A DNA stretch of 64,000 bases from Leptospira mayottensis 200901116 (GTDB lineage Bacteria > Spirochaetota > Leptospiria > Leptospirales > Leptospiraceae), in NCBI RefSeq assembly GCF_000306675.2, contig NZ_CP024871.1, forward strand, positions 1,126,001 through 1,190,000. Reading direction: 5' to 3'. Shown here in pieces: positions 56,679 through 64,000 of this stretch (the first letter of the stretch is position 1; each line of letters starts with the position of its first letter). The position numbers and the translations under genes are program-made. Below the pieces are notes generated by a model. The model worked only from the letters and a program-made list of their open reading frames with translations, was not told the DNA's origin and did not search any database.

Positions 56679-56960
56679 TCAGAAGTCGTTCGGCAAATCT
56701 GCCAAGTAATATTCAATAATTCTCATGTATTTAGAAGCGTGAATCTGTCTTACCGTTTCCTTCACTTTCTCCAAGTCTTCAAACGGAACTTCTTCTTTCA
56801 CAAGGCTTTCATTCTCTGCGTCAAAGTAAACACAAGGGACCTTTCCGTCCCAGGTTGTATCCACATACATCCGGCGGCCACTCCGCTTGTTTCGGACCGC
56901 TTCGCCCAAGGCAAAGCTCGTGCGGCGGGGTAGGGAGTTCTCTTGAGTCGGGTTTTCCAT
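56679..56960 (-). CDS. YodC/DUF2158-like small protein A (copy 2)
   Basis: Same 93-residue protein as 41912-42193. Confidence 0.6.
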   Translation of the reverse strand: MENPTQENSLPRRTSFALGEAVRNKRSGRRMYVDTTWDGKVPCVYFDAENESLVKEEVPFEDLEKVKETVRQIHASKYMRIIEYYLADLPNDF

Positions 56961-56968
56961 ATATTGTT

Positions 56969-57178
56969 TTACTTGGGAAGATACGGAAGAATGTCCTTAA
57001 TCCGCTCCAAATCCTCCGGAAACACCTGAACCTTCACAAGGCTTTCCTTCTCTGAGTCAAAGTAAATGCAACTCACTTCCGGATTCCAAGCTATTTCTAC
57101 ATACATCCTTTGGCCCGTCGTTTTGTTTCGAACCGCTTCGCCGATTGCATATCCCTCTTTTCTTTGGTTTGCTTCCAT
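56969..57178 (-). CDS. YodC/DUF2158-like small protein B (copy 2)
   Basis: Same 69-residue protein as 42202-42411. Confidence 0.6.
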   Translation of the reverse strand: MEANQRKEGYAIGEAVRNKTTGQRMYVEIAWNPEVSCIYFDSEKESLVKVQVFPEDLERIKDILPYLPK

Positions 57179-57352
57179 TCCCTTTCCCGACTCACTCTTA
57201 CACTCTTTTGTTTTTTAGGTTTTTCCATCGATTGCAGTTTCTCTAATGTTCTTTCGGGTGTCAGTGGGTTTCATACGAAACTCCGGTTTTCCGGAGTCCG
57301 TTTGCTACCTGGGACAGTGGGTTCTGCACTGGAGCCCTGTTTTGCGAGTAAT

Positions 57353-57925
57353 TCAAAACTCCGGACATTTACTTGTTTCACCGGGACATTGTATTGTATA
57401 TTCATCATCTTCAAATTGCATTTTCTTTCTAATTCTTTCTTTTGATTTTTCAGAAAGTTTCGTTCCCGCAGCAGTGAGACTTCCAATATTCAACTTTAAA
57501 ATATCTTCTACGGCTCCGTCGTCGATATTCGTATATGAGATATTTAGAATTTTCAAATGTTTCCAATCTTTCAAAACCTGAATCGCTTTGTTTGTAACTA
57601 ACGTTCCATCAATGTCTAATGACCAAATCTTGCTGTCTTTCAAAGTAGCAAGACCTGCATCTGTAATCCTTGTCTTAGTTAATGTAAGATTATCTAAGTT
57701 TGGAAATATCAAAAGATATTTCAACTTGTCGTCCGTTATTGGGGTCCCAGCAAAACTAATTCCTTCTAACTCATTCAATTTTCCTTTAGTCAGTTGACTA
57801 TGCTTTGGAGCCAAAGTACTCAAATACGCCAAAGCTTCTTCCGTCGGATCATTTACTTTTGCTTTTCCCACACAACCCACCAATATTAGAAATATCAAAA
57901 TAGATGTTATTCTTCGAACCTTCAT
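57353..57925 (-). CDS. LRR lipoprotein, candidate immunity partner of the fused giant gene (copy 2)
   Basis: Same 190-residue lipoprotein as 42586-43158. Here it follows a complete giant reading frame by 24 bases with its own AAGGAG site, so this copy should be expressed with the new tail. Immunity role inferred from position and from the parallel with 289-822. Confidence 0.8.
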   Translation of the reverse strand: MKVRRITSILIFLILVGCVGKAKVNDPTEEALAYLSTLAPKHSQLTKGKLNELEGISFAGTPITDDKLKYLLIFPNLDNLTLTKTRITDAGLATLKDSKIWSLDIDGTLVTNKAIQVLKDWKHLKILNISYTNIDDGAVEDILKLNIGSLTAAGTKLSEKSKERIRKKMQFEDDEYTIQCPGETSKCPEF

Positions 57926-57949
57926 ACTTTACTCCTTTCCTCTCCATTG

Positions 57950-64000
<6,051 letters not shown>

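Overview
This is a repeat-rich accessory region of a spirochaete, almost certainly a pathogenic Leptospira. The main evidence is four giant minus-strand genes (about 2,000-2,360 codons) that match my recollection of the leptospiral TIGR04388 ('Lepto_longest') family; spirochaete-style lipoprotein signals agree. Base composition (about 40% GC by eye) suggests one of the higher-GC pathogenic species, but I cannot name it.

Left half (1-30,083). A module is repeated in head-to-tail order. On the minus strand each module has a giant secreted protein gene, then a different small exported protein or lipoprotein gene touching or overlapping its 3' end. A plus-strand rve/DDE transposase gene lies upstream of, and divergent from, the giant gene. 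The giants (822-7511, 9938-17026, 19538-26179) share a signal peptide, a long Gln/Asn-rich coiled-coil body, a Gly/Ala-rich hydrophobic stretch, Gly-rich beta repeats and a junction motif (R-A/G-A-Q-N-R-N-N). After that motif their C-terminal tails are unrelated or only distantly related: M23-type metallopeptidase, degenerate M23-like, or papain-like cysteine-peptidase-like. Each tail travels with its own small exported partner. This is the architecture of a polymorphic toxin/immunity locus. A fourth tail (canonical M23) at 28631-30083 has lost its 5' gene.

Right half (30,084-64,000). A 14.77-kb element is present twice in direct tandem (30084-44848 and 44849-59615). It encodes a tyrosine recombinase, ParA, ParB, a CHC2/Toprim primase fused to a P-loop ATPase, an XRE repressor, toxin-antitoxin-type genes and an 11-bp iteron array. 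No capsid genes are visible, so it looks like an integrative plasmid or phage-satellite-like element. Each copy also ends with an LRR lipoprotein gene plus a 3' tail of a giant gene. All junctions fall at one 10-bp sequence (TCCGAGGCCA) inside the beta-repeat coding region.

The simplest reading is that a circular element carrying a replacement tail and partner gene integrated inside an intact giant gene. This fused the new tail in frame to the resident 5' part (57950-64000, running off the window) and displaced the old tail, which is now silent at 28631-30083. The first copy's tail (43183-44848) is likewise silent. This proposed integrase-driven tail swap is the main finding. Copy 1 has single-base homopolymer indels that break parB and the primase gene; copy 2 is intact.
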